A DNA stretch of 64,000 nucleotides from Fundidesulfovibrio terrae (GTDB taxonomy: Bacteria > Desulfobacterota > Desulfovibrionia > Desulfovibrionales > Desulfovibrionaceae): positions 760,644 through 824,643 of the forward strand of contig NZ_JAKZFS010000001.1 in NCBI RefSeq assembly GCF_022808915.1, read 5' to 3'. How positions within the stretch are numbered: the stretch's first letter is position 1; every line of letters begins with the position of its first letter. This document shows, in pieces, positions 8,901 to 17,425 of the stretch. A program made the translations under genes and the position numbers. The notes beneath the pieces were generated by a model. The model searched no databases and had not been told where the DNA came from. It saw only the letters and a program-made list of their open reading frames with translations.

Positions 8901-9865
8901 CAGCCCCTCTCGTTGATGTTGTCTTCCTCGACCTTGAAGGCCAGAAGCGGCGGCTTGACCTCGGGCTCGGTTCCGGCGCGGTAGTCGAACAATTCCTGGA
9001 TCTCCTTGCCCAGCTTGCGCTTGAGCAGGAGCAGGGGGATGTCCACGGGGCAGGCCCGCTCACACTCGCCGCACTCGGTGCAGCGCCCGGCCAGGTGCAT
9101 GGCGTGGATCATCTGGAAGAAGAACTTCTCCTCCAGGCCGTCGCCCTGGCTCACCCAGTTGGGGTCGCGGCTCTGGGCGATGCAGTGGTCGCGGCACACG
9201 CACATGGGACAGGCGTTGCGGCAGGCGTAGCAACGCACGCAGCGCTCCATCTGCCCGCGCCAGAACTCCATGCGCTCTTCCAGGGTCTGGTTCTCGAAGG
9301 CGGCCAGGTCCTCGTAGGCGTCCTGGGCCTGTCCCTCCACCGGGGTTCCGGCGAATTCGTCGTGGATGACGGCGTTGTGGTAGCGGCAGCGTCCGCATTT
9401 GTCCGCCAGCACGTCATTCAGGGCCAGGGCGACCTCCTTGCCGGAAACGGCCAGGATGAGCTTGCCGCCCTCGACGGTGGCGGATTTCACGCGGCCCATG
9501 TCCAGGTTCTGTTCCTGCAGGGCGCGCTTGACCTTGCCCAGGTCGGCCACGCCCTCGCAGGGCAGGCCGAAGACCACGATGTTGTCGCGGTTGATGAGCT
9601 TTTCCTGCAGAAGTTCCACCACCGAGCGGCTGTCGCAGCCCTTGACCACCACGCCGATCTTTTTCCCGCTGCCGTAGCGGGTGAGATAGGTGGAGAGGTT
9701 GTGCACGCACAGGGGGTCGAAGACCAGCTTCTCGATGTCCGCCGCGTTTTCGATGAATACGGGCGTGCGGTGCAGGCAGTCGTATCCGTGGCCCCAGCCG
9801 ATGACCATGTCGAGCTCGGGGAGCCGCCTGGCTATCTGGGCCTTGAGTTCTTCAAGTACTGGCAT
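8897..9865 (-). CDS. flxC: FlxC: dicluster ferredoxin subunit of the Flx-Hdr complex
   Basis: 322 aa. The N-terminal half (VIGWGHGYDCLHRTPVF; VVKGCDSRSVVELLQE; CGRCRYHNAVIHDE) resembles FrhB/FdhB-type coenzyme F420-related or formate dehydrogenase beta subunits. The C-terminal half carries two [4Fe-4S] motifs: CVRCYACRNACPMCVC (about 213-228) and CTECGECERACPVDIP (about 266-281). It lies between flxD and flxB in the continuous minus-strand operon. It is likely an electron-transfer subunit linking the NADH module to the MvhD-like FlxD and HdrA. Confidence 0.8.
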   Translation of the reverse strand: MPVLEELKAQIARRLPELDMVIGWGHGYDCLHRTPVFIENAADIEKLVFDPLCVHNLSTYLTRYGSGKKIGVVVKGCDSRSVVELLQEKLINRDNIVVFGLPCEGVADLGKVKRALQEQNLDMGRVKSATVEGGKLILAVSGKEVALALNDVLADKCGRCRYHNAVIHDEFAGTPVEGQAQDAYEDLAAFENQTLEERMEFWRGQMERCVRCYACRNACPMCVCRDHCIAQSRDPNWVSQGDGLEEKFFFQMIHAMHLAGRCTECGECERACPVDIPLLLLKRKLGKEIQELFDYRAGTEPEVKPPLLAFKVEEDNINERGW

Positions 9866-9877
9866 GATGTCCTCCGC

Positions 9878-10345
9878 CTAGGCCGGGATGTCCACTTCAA
9901 GGGTTCTGCCGAAGGCGCAGGCCCTAGCCTGAGCGTCCTTGCCGATGCGTTGGATGGGGCCGAGGGCGTGGATCTGGTTGGTGAAGGTGGTGACCACGTG
10001 CTGCCAGCGCTGGCCTTCCGAGGCCGAGACCCAGGTGTATTCGAAACGCCCCTGGTCGATGCCGATGACCGGAAGGAAACGCTTGAGCACCTCCAGGCGG
10101 CGCCTGGCGTAGTAGTTGCCCTCGGAATAGTGGCAGTCGCGCGGGTGGCAGCCCGAAACCAGCACGCCGTCCGCGCCGCCGATCAGGGTTTTCAGCACGA
10201 AGAGCGGATCGATGCGCCCCGAGCACGGGAGGCGGATGATGCGCAGGTCCGTGGGCTGGATGAACCGGCCCACGCCCGCCGTGTCCGCCCCGCCGTAGGA
10301 GCACCAGTTGCAGAGAAAGCCTACGATGCGCAATTCCTTGTCCAT
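9878..10345 (-). CDS. flxD: FlxD: MvhD-like [2Fe-2S] linker subunit
   Basis: 155 aa, the MvhD/FlpD family that connects electron-donating modules to HdrA. Conserved features visible are FLCNWCSYGGADTAG near the N-terminus, CSGRID, and SGCHPRDCHY, which together supply the cluster cysteines. The gene follows hdrA after only 2 nt. Its position next to hdrA matches the known hdrA-mvhD arrangement in methanogens and sulfate reducers. Confidence 0.88.
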   Translation of the reverse strand: MDKELRIVGFLCNWCSYGGADTAGVGRFIQPTDLRIIRLPCSGRIDPLFVLKTLIGGADGVLVSGCHPRDCHYSEGNYYARRRLEVLKRFLPVIGIDQGRFEYTWVSASEGQRWQHVVTTFTNQIHALGPIQRIGKDAQARACAFGRTLEVDIPA

Positions 10346-10347
10346 GC

Positions 10348-12321
10348 CTAGGCCTCCTCAAGCTGGTTTTCGAGCAGGACGTTGATCTCGGCCAGGATCT
10401 GGTTGTCGGTGAAGTGCTGGAGCTGGATGGCTCCCTGGCGGCAGGTGGAGGTGCACAGGCCGCAGCCCTGGCACACGGTCTCGATGACCTGCACCTTCAT
10501 CTCGCCGCGCTGCTCGAGTTCCTTGATGGCCCCGAACGGGCAGGTCATGGCGCACTTCATACAGCCCACGCAGCGCTTGAGGTCCACCTTGGCCACCTGC
10601 GGGTCGCTCTGCAGCTGGTCCTTGGAGAAGAGCCCCAGCACCTTGGCCGCGGCCGCGCTGCCCTGGGCCACCGAGGAGGGGATGTCCTTGGGCCCCTGGG
10701 CGCACCCGGCCAGGTAGACCCCGGCCGTGTTGGTCTCCACGGGCTTGAGCTTGGGATGCCCTTCCATGAAGAATCCGTAGGAATCGTACGAGATGCGAAG
10801 CTTCTCTGCCAGCTGGGCCGAGCCCGCCGCGCCTTCGGCGCCCACGGCCAGCACCACCAGGTCGGCCTCGACCTCCACCTGGGTTCCGGCCAGGGTGTCG
10901 GCGCCGCGCACGATCATCTTGTCGCCCTTGGGGTAGACCATGGACACGCGCCCGCGAATGTACTGCGCGCCGTATTCCTCCATGGTCCGCCGGGTGAACT
11001 CGTCGTACATCTTTCCGGGGGCGCGGATGTCCATGTAGAACACGTAGGACTGGCTGTCCGGGATGTGGTCCTTGGTGAGGATGGCCTGCTTGGCGGTGTA
11101 CATGCAGCAGAAGCCCGAGCAGTAGGGCCTTCCCACGGACTTGTCGCGCGAGCCCACGCACTGGATGAAGGCCACGGTCTTGGGCTCCTTGCCGTCGGAG
11201 GGGCGCTTGATGTGCCCGCCCGTCGGGCCGGAGGCCGAAAGGATGCGCTCGTACTGCAGCGAGGTGATCACGTCCGGGTAGCGGCCCGCGCCGTATTCGC
11301 CGTAGACGGTCCAGTCCATGAGGTCGTAGCCGGTGGCCGTGATGATAGCCCCCACTTCCTCGGTGACCATGACGTCCTGCTGCTCGTAGTCGATGCACTT
11401 GGTGGGGCAGACCTTGGCGCAGACGCCGCACTTGCCGGTCTTGAAGCGGATGCAGGAAGCCCGGTCGATGGCGGCCTTCTTGGGGATGGCCTGGGGGAAG
11501 GGAATGTTGATGGCCGTGGTCTTGCCCACGTTCTCGTTGAAGGGGTCCGGGCTTTTCTTGCTGGGGCACTTTTCCATGCAGGCCCCGCAGCCGGTGCAGT
11601 TCTTCCAGTCCACGTAGGTGGCCTTGCGGCGGATCTCCACCTGATAGTTGCCCACGTAGCCGAACACGTCGTCCACTTCGGCGTTGGCGTAGAGCGTGAT
11701 GTTGGGGTGCTGGGCCACGTCCACCATCTTGGGGCCGAGGATGCAACTGGAGCAGTCCACGGTGGGGAAGGTCTTGTCCAGCTTGGCCATCTTGCCGCCG
11801 ATAGAGGTGGTCTTCTCAACGAGCACCACTTCCAGACCGCCGTCGGCGCAGTCCAGGGCGGCCTGGATGCCGGCCACGCCGCCGCCGATGACCATGACCC
11901 GCTTGTTGATGGCGAAGCTCTTGGGGTAGAGCGGCTTGTTCTGGGCCAGCTTGGCCACGGCCATGCGCACCAGGTCGATGGCCTTGCGGGTGTTGGCCCC
12001 CTTGTCCTTGCCGATCCAGGAGACGTGCTCGCGGATGTTGGCCATTTCGAACATGTAGGGGTTAAGGCCCGCGCGGGCCACGGTGCGCATGAAGGTGGGG
12101 CCGTGCATGCGCGGGGTGCAGGAGGCCACCACGGCGCCGTCCAGGCCTTTTTCCTTGATGGCGCGGACGATGCCTTCCTGGCCCGGTTCCGAGCAGGCGT
12201 ACATGGTGTCCGAGGCGAAGGCCACCTCAGGCATGGCCTTGGCGGCCTCGGCCACCTTCACCACGTCCACGGTGCCCGCGATGTTGGAGCCGCAATGGCA
12301 GACGAAAACTCCGATCTTCAT
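10348..12321 (-). CDS. hdrA: HdrA: FAD and iron-sulfur electron-bifurcating subunit
   Basis: 657 aa, the usual size for a single-domain HdrA. An N-terminal domain with a VCHCGSN motif precedes the FAD-binding fold (VIGGGVAGIQAALDC, about 143-157). Further cysteine motifs are CSSCILGPKM, CTGCGACMEKCPS and CGVCAKVCPTKC, then CSGFCCMYTAKQA. Two C-terminal ferredoxin clusters are CVGCMKCAMTCP and CQGCGLCTSTC. HdrA is the flavin-based bifurcation site of heterodisulfide reductase complexes. A 136-nt spacer with two hairpins separates it from hdrB upstream, the largest gap in the operon. Confidence 0.95.
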   Translation of the reverse strand: MKIGVFVCHCGSNIAGTVDVVKVAEAAKAMPEVAFASDTMYACSEPGQEGIVRAIKEKGLDGAVVASCTPRMHGPTFMRTVARAGLNPYMFEMANIREHVSWIGKDKGANTRKAIDLVRMAVAKLAQNKPLYPKSFAINKRVMVIGGGVAGIQAALDCADGGLEVVLVEKTTSIGGKMAKLDKTFPTVDCSSCILGPKMVDVAQHPNITLYANAEVDDVFGYVGNYQVEIRRKATYVDWKNCTGCGACMEKCPSKKSPDPFNENVGKTTAINIPFPQAIPKKAAIDRASCIRFKTGKCGVCAKVCPTKCIDYEQQDVMVTEEVGAIITATGYDLMDWTVYGEYGAGRYPDVITSLQYERILSASGPTGGHIKRPSDGKEPKTVAFIQCVGSRDKSVGRPYCSGFCCMYTAKQAILTKDHIPDSQSYVFYMDIRAPGKMYDEFTRRTMEEYGAQYIRGRVSMVYPKGDKMIVRGADTLAGTQVEVEADLVVLAVGAEGAAGSAQLAEKLRISYDSYGFFMEGHPKLKPVETNTAGVYLAGCAQGPKDIPSSVAQGSAAAAKVLGLFSKDQLQSDPQVAKVDLKRCVGCMKCAMTCPFGAIKELEQRGEMKVQVIETVCQGCGLCTSTCRQGAIQLQHFTDNQILAEINVLLENQLEEA

Positions 12322-12364
12322 ATTCTCACCGCTCTCCTGACGGGCCGGTCCCGTCCGACGTCGG

Positions 12365-12419
12365 TTGGCATTTTGCCAAGCCCCCTAAACGGGATTCCAA
12401 AGGGAGGAACTCCCTTTGG
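12365..12419 (-). other. Two hairpins in the hdrB-hdrA spacer
   Basis: Perfect inverted repeats inside the operon: TTGGCA-TTT-TGCCAA at 12365-12379, and CCAAAGGGAG-GAA-CTCCCTTTGG at 12397-12419. Neither is followed by a T-run in the transcript direction, so they are unlikely to be intrinsic terminators. They may stabilise or process the mRNA, or be a small dispersed (REP-like) repeat. Confidence 0.6.
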
Positions 12420-12457
12420 CCGCCGGAGGCATCTTTTCCGCCTTTCTTTTCCTGATC

Positions 12458-13360
12458 TTATCCAGCCTTCCTCTCCGCCCTGGCTTCCAGTGAATCCAAG
12501 AGCGCCTTGGGACTCACGCAGAGCTTGGAGAGGCCCAGGTCCTTCTCGCCGATCCCCAGGGCCAGGCCCAGGAGCTGGGTGAAGTAGAACACCGGCATGT
12601 TGTGGCTGGTCTTGTTGGCCGAGTTGATCTGGTCCTGTCTGAGGTCCAGGTTCATCTGGCACAGGGGGCAGGCCGTGACCATGGCGTCGGCGCCGTTCAG
12701 CGCCGCCATGTCCAAGAGCTTGCCCGAAAGAGTCTGCACGATGTCGCGCCGGGCCACGCCGTAGGACGCGCCGCAGCACTCCACCTTGAGGGGAAAGGCG
12801 ACGGGTTCGGCCCCCACGGCCTCCATGAGCTGGTCCATGGCCACGGGGTTCTCGTGGTCGTCGAACTCCATGATCTCGGGCGGGCGGTTCATGATGCAGC
12901 CGTAGTACGGGGCGAGCTTCAGCCCCGTGAGCCACTTGAACACCTTGGGCCGCACGGCGTCCACGCCCACGTCCTCGATGATGGCCTGCAGCACGGACTT
13001 GACCGGCAGGGTGTTCCTCACGGGCTTGTCCAAAAGCCTGTTCACCTCGGCGGCGAACTCGGGTTTCCTGATCCGCACTGCCGCGGTCTTCAGGTTGGTC
13101 AGACAGCTGGGGCAGGGGGTGATGATGGCGCGGACGTCTTCCAGCATCTCGGCCAGGGCCAGGTTTCGCCCGGCCAGGGCGCTGGAGAGGCGGTGGTCCA
13201 CGGTGTGGGCCGGGGAGGAGCCGCAGCAGCTCCAGTCGGGGATGTCCACCAGTTCCATGCCCAGGGCTTGGCAGACCGCGCGGGTGGAGGTGTCGTATTC
13301 CTTGGACGTGCCAAGGCCCGAGCATCCGGGATAGTAGGCGTAACGCAGCCGCGTGCTCAT
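12458..13360 (-). CDS. hdrB: HdrB: heterodisulfide reductase catalytic subunit with two CCG domains
   Basis: 300 aa. It has the two CCG domains that hold the non-cubane [4Fe-4S] catalytic clusters of HdrB: YYPGCSG...DWSCCGSSPAHT...CPSC in the first half and VECCGASYG...CPLCQMNLD in the second. In Desulfovibrio the likely substrate is a thiol/disulfide such as DsrC rather than CoM-S-S-CoB (inference). The true start is MSTRLRYAYYPG at 13360, whose ATG overlaps the hdrC stop as ATGA; the longer reading frame upstream is out of frame with hdrC and not coding. Confidence 0.93.
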   Translation of the reverse strand: MSTRLRYAYYPGCSGLGTSKEYDTSTRAVCQALGMELVDIPDWSCCGSSPAHTVDHRLSSALAGRNLALAEMLEDVRAIITPCPSCLTNLKTAAVRIRKPEFAAEVNRLLDKPVRNTLPVKSVLQAIIEDVGVDAVRPKVFKWLTGLKLAPYYGCIMNRPPEIMEFDDHENPVAMDQLMEAVGAEPVAFPLKVECCGASYGVARRDIVQTLSGKLLDMAALNGADAMVTACPLCQMNLDLRQDQINSANKTSHNMPVFYFTQLLGLALGIGEKDLGLSKLCVSPKALLDSLEARAERKAG

Positions 13361-13917
13361 TTGTGGCCCTCCTGCCGGAACCGCTCGAATATCTTGGCGA
13401 TGGCCGCCGGGTTCTTCACCTTGTGGGGCAGGGGTGAAAGCTTGCCTTTGGGCAGGATCTTGGGGGCCAGGTCCACGTCGGTCCAGAAGCGTCCGGTCTT
13501 CATGATGAAACTCACCAGGAGGCCCATCTCGAAGGCCCGGCCGTTCTTCTCCACCGACTCCAGGAAGCTGTCCACGAAGGACTTCACCCCGTATTCGGTG
13601 TCCTGGCCCTCGCGCCGGGCCATGTGGCGCAGCGTGTCCATGACGTGGGCCACGTCGATGTTGTTGGGGCAGCGGGTGGTGCAGGACTGGCACGTGGCGC
13701 ACAGCCAGATGGAGCGGCAAGAGAGCAGGGTCTGTTTCTGCCCTGCCTGGAGAAGCCGCATGACCTGGTGGACGGGGATGTCGTAGACGAAGGTGTAGGG
13801 GCAACCGGCGGTGCAGTTGCCGCACTGGTAGCACAGGCTCACCTTCTGTCCGGATTCCTTCTCCACCCGGGCGATGAAATCCAGGTCCCGGGAGGCGGTG
13901 AGAGAGATGACGTTCAT
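13357..13917 (-). CDS. hdrC: HdrC: dicluster ferredoxin subunit of heterodisulfide reductase
   Basis: 186 aa, first gene of hdrCBA-flxDCBA. Two [4Fe-4S] motifs are visible: CYQCGNCTAGCPY (about 29-41) and CATCQSCTTRCPNNID (about 73-88). It has the normal length for the family. It feeds electrons from HdrA to the HdrB active site. It starts after a gap of about 300 nt that must hold the operon promoter, and overlaps hdrB by 4 nt. Confidence 0.93.
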   Translation of the reverse strand: MNVISLTASRDLDFIARVEKESGQKVSLCYQCGNCTAGCPYTFVYDIPVHQVMRLLQAGQKQTLLSCRSIWLCATCQSCTTRCPNNIDVAHVMDTLRHMARREGQDTEYGVKSFVDSFLESVEKNGRAFEMGLLVSFIMKTGRFWTDVDLAPKILPKGKLSPLPHKVKNPAAIAKIFERFRQEGHK

Positions 13918-14215
13918 AGGCCCAACTCAACCTCTGTTTAAGGATAAGATGCTTGCTTGAAGCGTCCAGTGTGTGGGGACGTATTCTTTACAGTCATGGC
14001 AAATCCACCGCAAGTCCTTTGAGAGGAACGGGCGGCATGCAAGACTGGACAGATGTACGTTTAGACTGTCCCTTTTCGGGCGGGACGACCCCTCGGAAAC
14101 GCCTGGCGCGGATCGAAGACATGCCGACGGACCACCCGTCGTACATGCCGTTCGCTCTCGCCCGCTCGCCTAGCATCCTCGCCAGGCGGTCCGGAGAGGC
14201 CGTCCCGTTACGCTT
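13918..14215. other. 298-bp spacer between the Hdr-Flx and Nfn operons
   Basis: Contains the promoter region of hdrC (minus strand) and the 3' flank of nfnB. No convincing -35/-10 pair, sigma54 element, Rex-like dyad or terminator was recognised. An 88-codon plus-strand frame here has no family resemblance and no usable ribosome-binding site, and is not called. Confidence 0.4.
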
Positions 14216-15646
14216 TTAGCCTATGAGCCGCCTGGCGATCTCCTTTGCGGCGCGCCGTCCCGCTCCCATGGCCGAGATGACCGTGGCCGCGCCGGTGACG
14301 ATGTCGCCGCCCGCGAACACATTGGGAATGGACGTTTCACCCGTCTCTTCATTGATGACGATGTAGCCCCACTTGTTGAGCTCAAGTCCCGGGGTGGACT
14401 GCCCGATCAGGGGGTTGGAGCCCGTGCCCACGGCGATGATGGCCATGTCGCAGGGGATTTCGCAGAACTCCCCGTCGCAGGCGATGGGGCTGCAGCGGCC
14501 GGACTCGTCGGGCTCGCCCAGCATCATCTTCTGCACGGTGAGGGACTTGAGCCAGCCCTTTTCGTCACCCACCAGCTCAACGGGGGCGTTCAGGCACATG
14601 AGCTCGATGCCCTCGTCCTTGGCGTGGTGGAGCTCCTCCAGGCGGGCGGGCATCTCCTTCTCGGTGCGGCGGTACACGATCATGACCCGCTCCGCGCCCA
14701 GGCGCTTGGCCGTGCGCGCGGCGTCCATGGCCACGTTGCCCGCGCCGAACACGGCCACGTTCTTGCCCGTGTAGGCCGGGGTGTCGTGCTCGGGGAAGTT
14801 GTAGGCCCGTCCCAGGTTCACCCGGGTGAGGTATTCGTTGGCGGAGAACACGCCGATCAGGTTTTCGCCGGGCACGCGCAGGAACTTGGGCAGGCCCGCG
14901 CCCACGCCGATGAACACGGCGTTGAAGCCCTGGTCCAGGAGGTCCTGCACGGTGATGGTCTTGCCGCCCACCCAGTTGGTGTGGAACTCCACGCCCTGGG
15001 CGCGCATGGCGTCGATCTCCTTGCGCACGATGGCCTTGGGCAGGCGGAACTCCGGGATGCCGTAGACCAGGACGCCGCCCAGCTCGTGCAGGGCCTCGTA
15101 CACGTGCACCTTGATGCCCTGGGCCGAGAGGTATCCGGCCACGGTGAGGCTGGACGGCCCGGCCCCGATGCAGGCCACCTTGAGGCCCTCGCGCTCCAGG
15201 GAGCAGGCGTGGTCGCCGGTGAGCTGTTCGCAGGCGTCGGAGGCCATGTAGGTGTCGGCCACGAAGCGCTCCAGGCGGCCGATGGCCACGGGCTCGCCCT
15301 TCTTGCCCAGGATGCAGGAACCCTCGCACTGGGTCTCCTGGGGGCAGACCCGGCCGCACACGGCGGGCAGGGAGTTGGTTTCGCGCAGCACCCGGTAGGC
15401 TTCGTGCAGGTCGCCCGCGACGATCTGCTTGATGAAGCCGGGGATGTCGATCTCCACCGGGCAGCCCTTGCGGCACAGGGGCTTCTTGCACTGGATGCAC
15501 CGGCTGGCCTCGATGGCGGCCATCTCCGGGGTGTAGCCCAGGGTCACTTCCTGGAAGTTCTTCACCCGCTCGGCGGCCGGCTGTTCCGGCATGGGCGTGC
15601 GGGGAGTCTTCACCTTCTTGTTATCGGCAGGAGCATTTGCAGACAT
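14216..15646 (-). CDS. nfnB: NfnB (large subunit): NADPH-dependent ferredoxin:NAD+ transhydrogenase
   Basis: 476 aa, of the glutamate synthase small subunit-like family. N-terminal ferredoxin-type cysteines (CIQCKKPLCRKGCPVEIDIP; VCGRVCPQETQCEGSC) precede two Rossmann domains: the FAD site (VACIGAGPSSLTVAGYL, about 165-181) and the NADPH site (VAVFGAGNVAMDAARTAKR, about 298-316). Alone it could be mistaken for GltD or a sulfide dehydrogenase subunit. The overlapping upstream gene is the partner NfnA, which makes the NfnAB bifurcating transhydrogenase the best reading. The start overlaps nfnA by 26 nt. Confidence 0.88.
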   Translation of the reverse strand: MSANAPADNKKVKTPRTPMPEQPAAERVKNFQEVTLGYTPEMAAIEASRCIQCKKPLCRKGCPVEIDIPGFIKQIVAGDLHEAYRVLRETNSLPAVCGRVCPQETQCEGSCILGKKGEPVAIGRLERFVADTYMASDACEQLTGDHACSLEREGLKVACIGAGPSSLTVAGYLSAQGIKVHVYEALHELGGVLVYGIPEFRLPKAIVRKEIDAMRAQGVEFHTNWVGGKTITVQDLLDQGFNAVFIGVGAGLPKFLRVPGENLIGVFSANEYLTRVNLGRAYNFPEHDTPAYTGKNVAVFGAGNVAMDAARTAKRLGAERVMIVYRRTEKEMPARLEELHHAKDEGIELMCLNAPVELVGDEKGWLKSLTVQKMMLGEPDESGRCSPIACDGEFCEIPCDMAIIAVGTGSNPLIGQSTPGLELNKWGYIVINEETGETSIPNVFAGGDIVTGAATVISAMGAGRRAAKEIARRLIG

Positions 15647-16478
15647 GGCTCTTCTTGAACTCCTCGTAGGAAATCTGTTCCATGACCTTGAAGGCCGAAA
15701 GGCGGCTGGAGAGCTCCTTGAAGTCCACCAGCTGTCCGTCGAACTCGGGGCCGTCCACGCAGGCGAACTTGGTCTTGCCGCCCACGCTCACCCGGCAGGC
15801 GCCGCACATGCCGATGCCGTCCACCATGATGGAGTTGAGACTCACCGTGGTATGGACGCCGAACGGCTTGGTGGTGCGGGCCACCGCGGCCATCATGGGC
15901 ACGGGGCCCACGGCCACGACCTCACCGATGGTGGGGTCGGCCTTCAGGCGCGCTTCCAGGATCTCGGTCACCAGGCCCTTGTGGCCGTAGGAGCCGTCGT
16001 CGGTGGAGACCAGCACCTCGGGACAGAAGCGCTTGAGCTCGTCCTCGAACAGGAGCAGGTCCTTGGTGCGCGCGCCGATGATGGCGATGACATGGTTGCC
16101 GGCCATGTGGTGCCCCTTGGCGATGTGGTGCATGGCCGCGATGCCGGTGCCGCCGCCCACGCAGATCACGGGGCCGGACAGCTTGTGGATGTCGGTGTCC
16201 TTTCCGAGGGGGCCGCAGAGGTCGAGGATTTCCTCGCCTTCCTTGAGGGTTTCAAGATGGGCGGTCGTCTTGCCGAGAACGAGATAGACGATGGTGATCG
16301 TCCCGGCCTCTTTGTCGGTGTCGGCGATGGTCAGGGGGATGCGTTCGCCCCCCTCGCACACGCGCAGAATGACGAAATTTCCGGGCTTGGCCTTGGCCGC
16401 GATGTGCGGCGCTTCCAGGGTCAGCTCGCTGGTCTGCCCCGGGATGAGGCTTCGTTTCTTTAAAATCCTGCTTGGCAT
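15621..16478 (-). CDS. nfnA: NfnA (small subunit): FAD/NAD-binding [2Fe-2S] protein
   Basis: 285 aa, dihydroorotate dehydrogenase electron-transfer-like subunit. An N-terminal FAD barrel (about 1-95, with GERIPLTIAD) is followed by an NAD-binding domain (about 100-225; VICVGGGTGIAAMHHIA). The C-terminal [2Fe-2S] loop is DGIGMCGACRVSVGG...FACVDGPEFDG. Together with NfnB it couples ferredoxin, NADH and NADPH by flavin-based bifurcation. A ribosome-binding site AGGAG precedes the ATG. The protein ends in a cysteine-rich tail (SHVCKCSCR). Confidence 0.88.
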   Translation of the reverse strand: MPSRILKKRSLIPGQTSELTLEAPHIAAKAKPGNFVILRVCEGGERIPLTIADTDKEAGTITIVYLVLGKTTAHLETLKEGEEILDLCGPLGKDTDIHKLSGPVICVGGGTGIAAMHHIAKGHHMAGNHVIAIIGARTKDLLLFEDELKRFCPEVLVSTDDGSYGHKGLVTEILEARLKADPTIGEVVAVGPVPMMAAVARTTKPFGVHTTVSLNSIMVDGIGMCGACRVSVGGKTKFACVDGPEFDGQLVDFKELSSRLSAFKVMEQISYEEFKKSHVCKCSCR

Positions 16479-16867
16479 CTCCTAACTCCTTGGGCGGTCT
16501 CTTCGTCAGGGCGGCGGCAATTCCTCCTGCGACGGTAGGACTTGCCGGTGGGAGCTTCGCGGTTTTCGTTTCCCCGCATTCCTAAGTGCGTCCGGTAGAG
16601 CGTCCGGTCAAGCACGGGAACGGCGCGGGGAGAAAGCCACGCGGCTCTTTTTGGCGGCGCGGGGGGCGTCCTCCCAAACGCTTCCCCGCGCGCGCCGCGG
16701 AATGCAAGACACCCTGTCAGCCAATCCCCGAAGGCATTGTATGCCTGCCAGCCAGCCTCGGAGAAGGGAGTCAAGCCTTCCCGCAAAAGCGCGAGCGTTC
16801 GCCCTCTTGCGGGAAGACCGGTCCGCCGGGTTGGCGTGTGGCGGACCGGCCCCCTCGGGTGGACCGG
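16479..16867. other. 389-bp spacer between nfnA and fumarase genes
   Basis: Holds the nfnA upstream region and the 3' flank of the fumarase operon. A tandem 9-bp direct repeat GCGTCCGGT occurs at 16588-16596 and 16600-16608 (12-bp period), about 110-130 nt upstream of nfnA. A GC-rich hairpin at 16818-16849 is listed separately. No gene seen. Confidence 0.4.
16818..16849 (-). terminator. Putative terminator of the fumarase operon
   Basis: Perfect 10-bp stem CCGGTCCGCC / GGCGGACCGG with a 12-nt loop, starting 18 nt after the stop of the fumarase beta subunit. In the minus direction it is followed by TCTTCCC, a weak U-tract, so termination may be partial. Confidence 0.5.
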
Positions 16868-17425
16868 CTAGCCCGCCAGGGCAGCCTCCAGGTTAGGCGT
16901 GGTGTAAAGTTCCCCGCCGTGACAATCGTTTATCACGAGCAGGGGGAATTTTTCCACGGTGAGTTCGCGGATGGCCTCGGGGCCCAAGTCCTCGTACGCG
17001 ATGACCTTCGCCGCCTTGATGGCCTGGGACAGCAGCGCGCCGGCGCCGCCGGTGGCGCCGAAATAGGCCGCCTTGTACTTGGCCATGGCGTCCTTGACTT
17101 CCGGGCTGCGCTTGCCCTTGCCGATGGTGCCCTTGAGCCCCAGGCTGTGCAGGCGGGGGGCGTAGGTGTCCATGCGGTAGGAGGTGGTGGGCCCGGCCGA
17201 GCCGATGGGGCGTCCCGGAGGCGCGGGGCTCGGTCCCACGTAGTAGATCAGCGCGCCCTTGAGGTCGAAGGGCAGGGCCTCTCCCTTGTCCAGGGAATCG
17301 GTCAGTCGCTTGTGGGCGGCGTCGCGGCCGGTGTAGATGGTGCCGGTGATGTACACCACGTCGCCGGACTTCAACTTCTCGATGTCCGCGTCGGTGAGCG
17401 GGGTCGTCAGGGTATATTCGGCCAT
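16868..17425 (-). CDS. Fumarase class I, beta (C-terminal) subunit
   Basis: 185 aa. Matches the C-terminal domain of class I iron-sulfur hydro-lyases: TPLTDADIEKLKSGDVVYITG, then GRDAAHKRL, GPSPAPPGRPIGSAGPTTS (substrate-binding loop) and CHGGELY near the end. With the alpha subunit it would interconvert fumarate and malate. The start is the ATG at 17425 overlapping the alpha-subunit stop by one base (TAATG), not the upstream ATG at 17461. Tartrate dehydratase is an alternative for this fold, but the fumarate reductase genes upstream favour fumarase. Confidence 0.88.
   Translation of the reverse strand: MAEYTLTTPLTDADIEKLKSGDVVYITGTIYTGRDAAHKRLTDSLDKGEALPFDLKGALIYYVGPSPAPPGRPIGSAGPTTSYRMDTYAPRLHSLGLKGTIGKGKRSPEVKDAMAKYKAAYFGATGGAGALLSQAIKAAKVIAYEDLGPEAIRELTVEKFPLLVINDCHGGELYTTPNLEAALAG

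Noticed and set aside
10414-12582. A 722-codon plus-strand open frame opposite hdrA
   Set aside because: It is a GC-rich shadow of hdrA; the product is a His/Gly/Ala/Val-rich sequence with no domain, and the minus frame carries all known motifs.
13953-14219. An 88-codon plus-strand frame between hdrC and nfnB
   Set aside because: No recognisable domain, poor start context and an intergenic location; probably chance.
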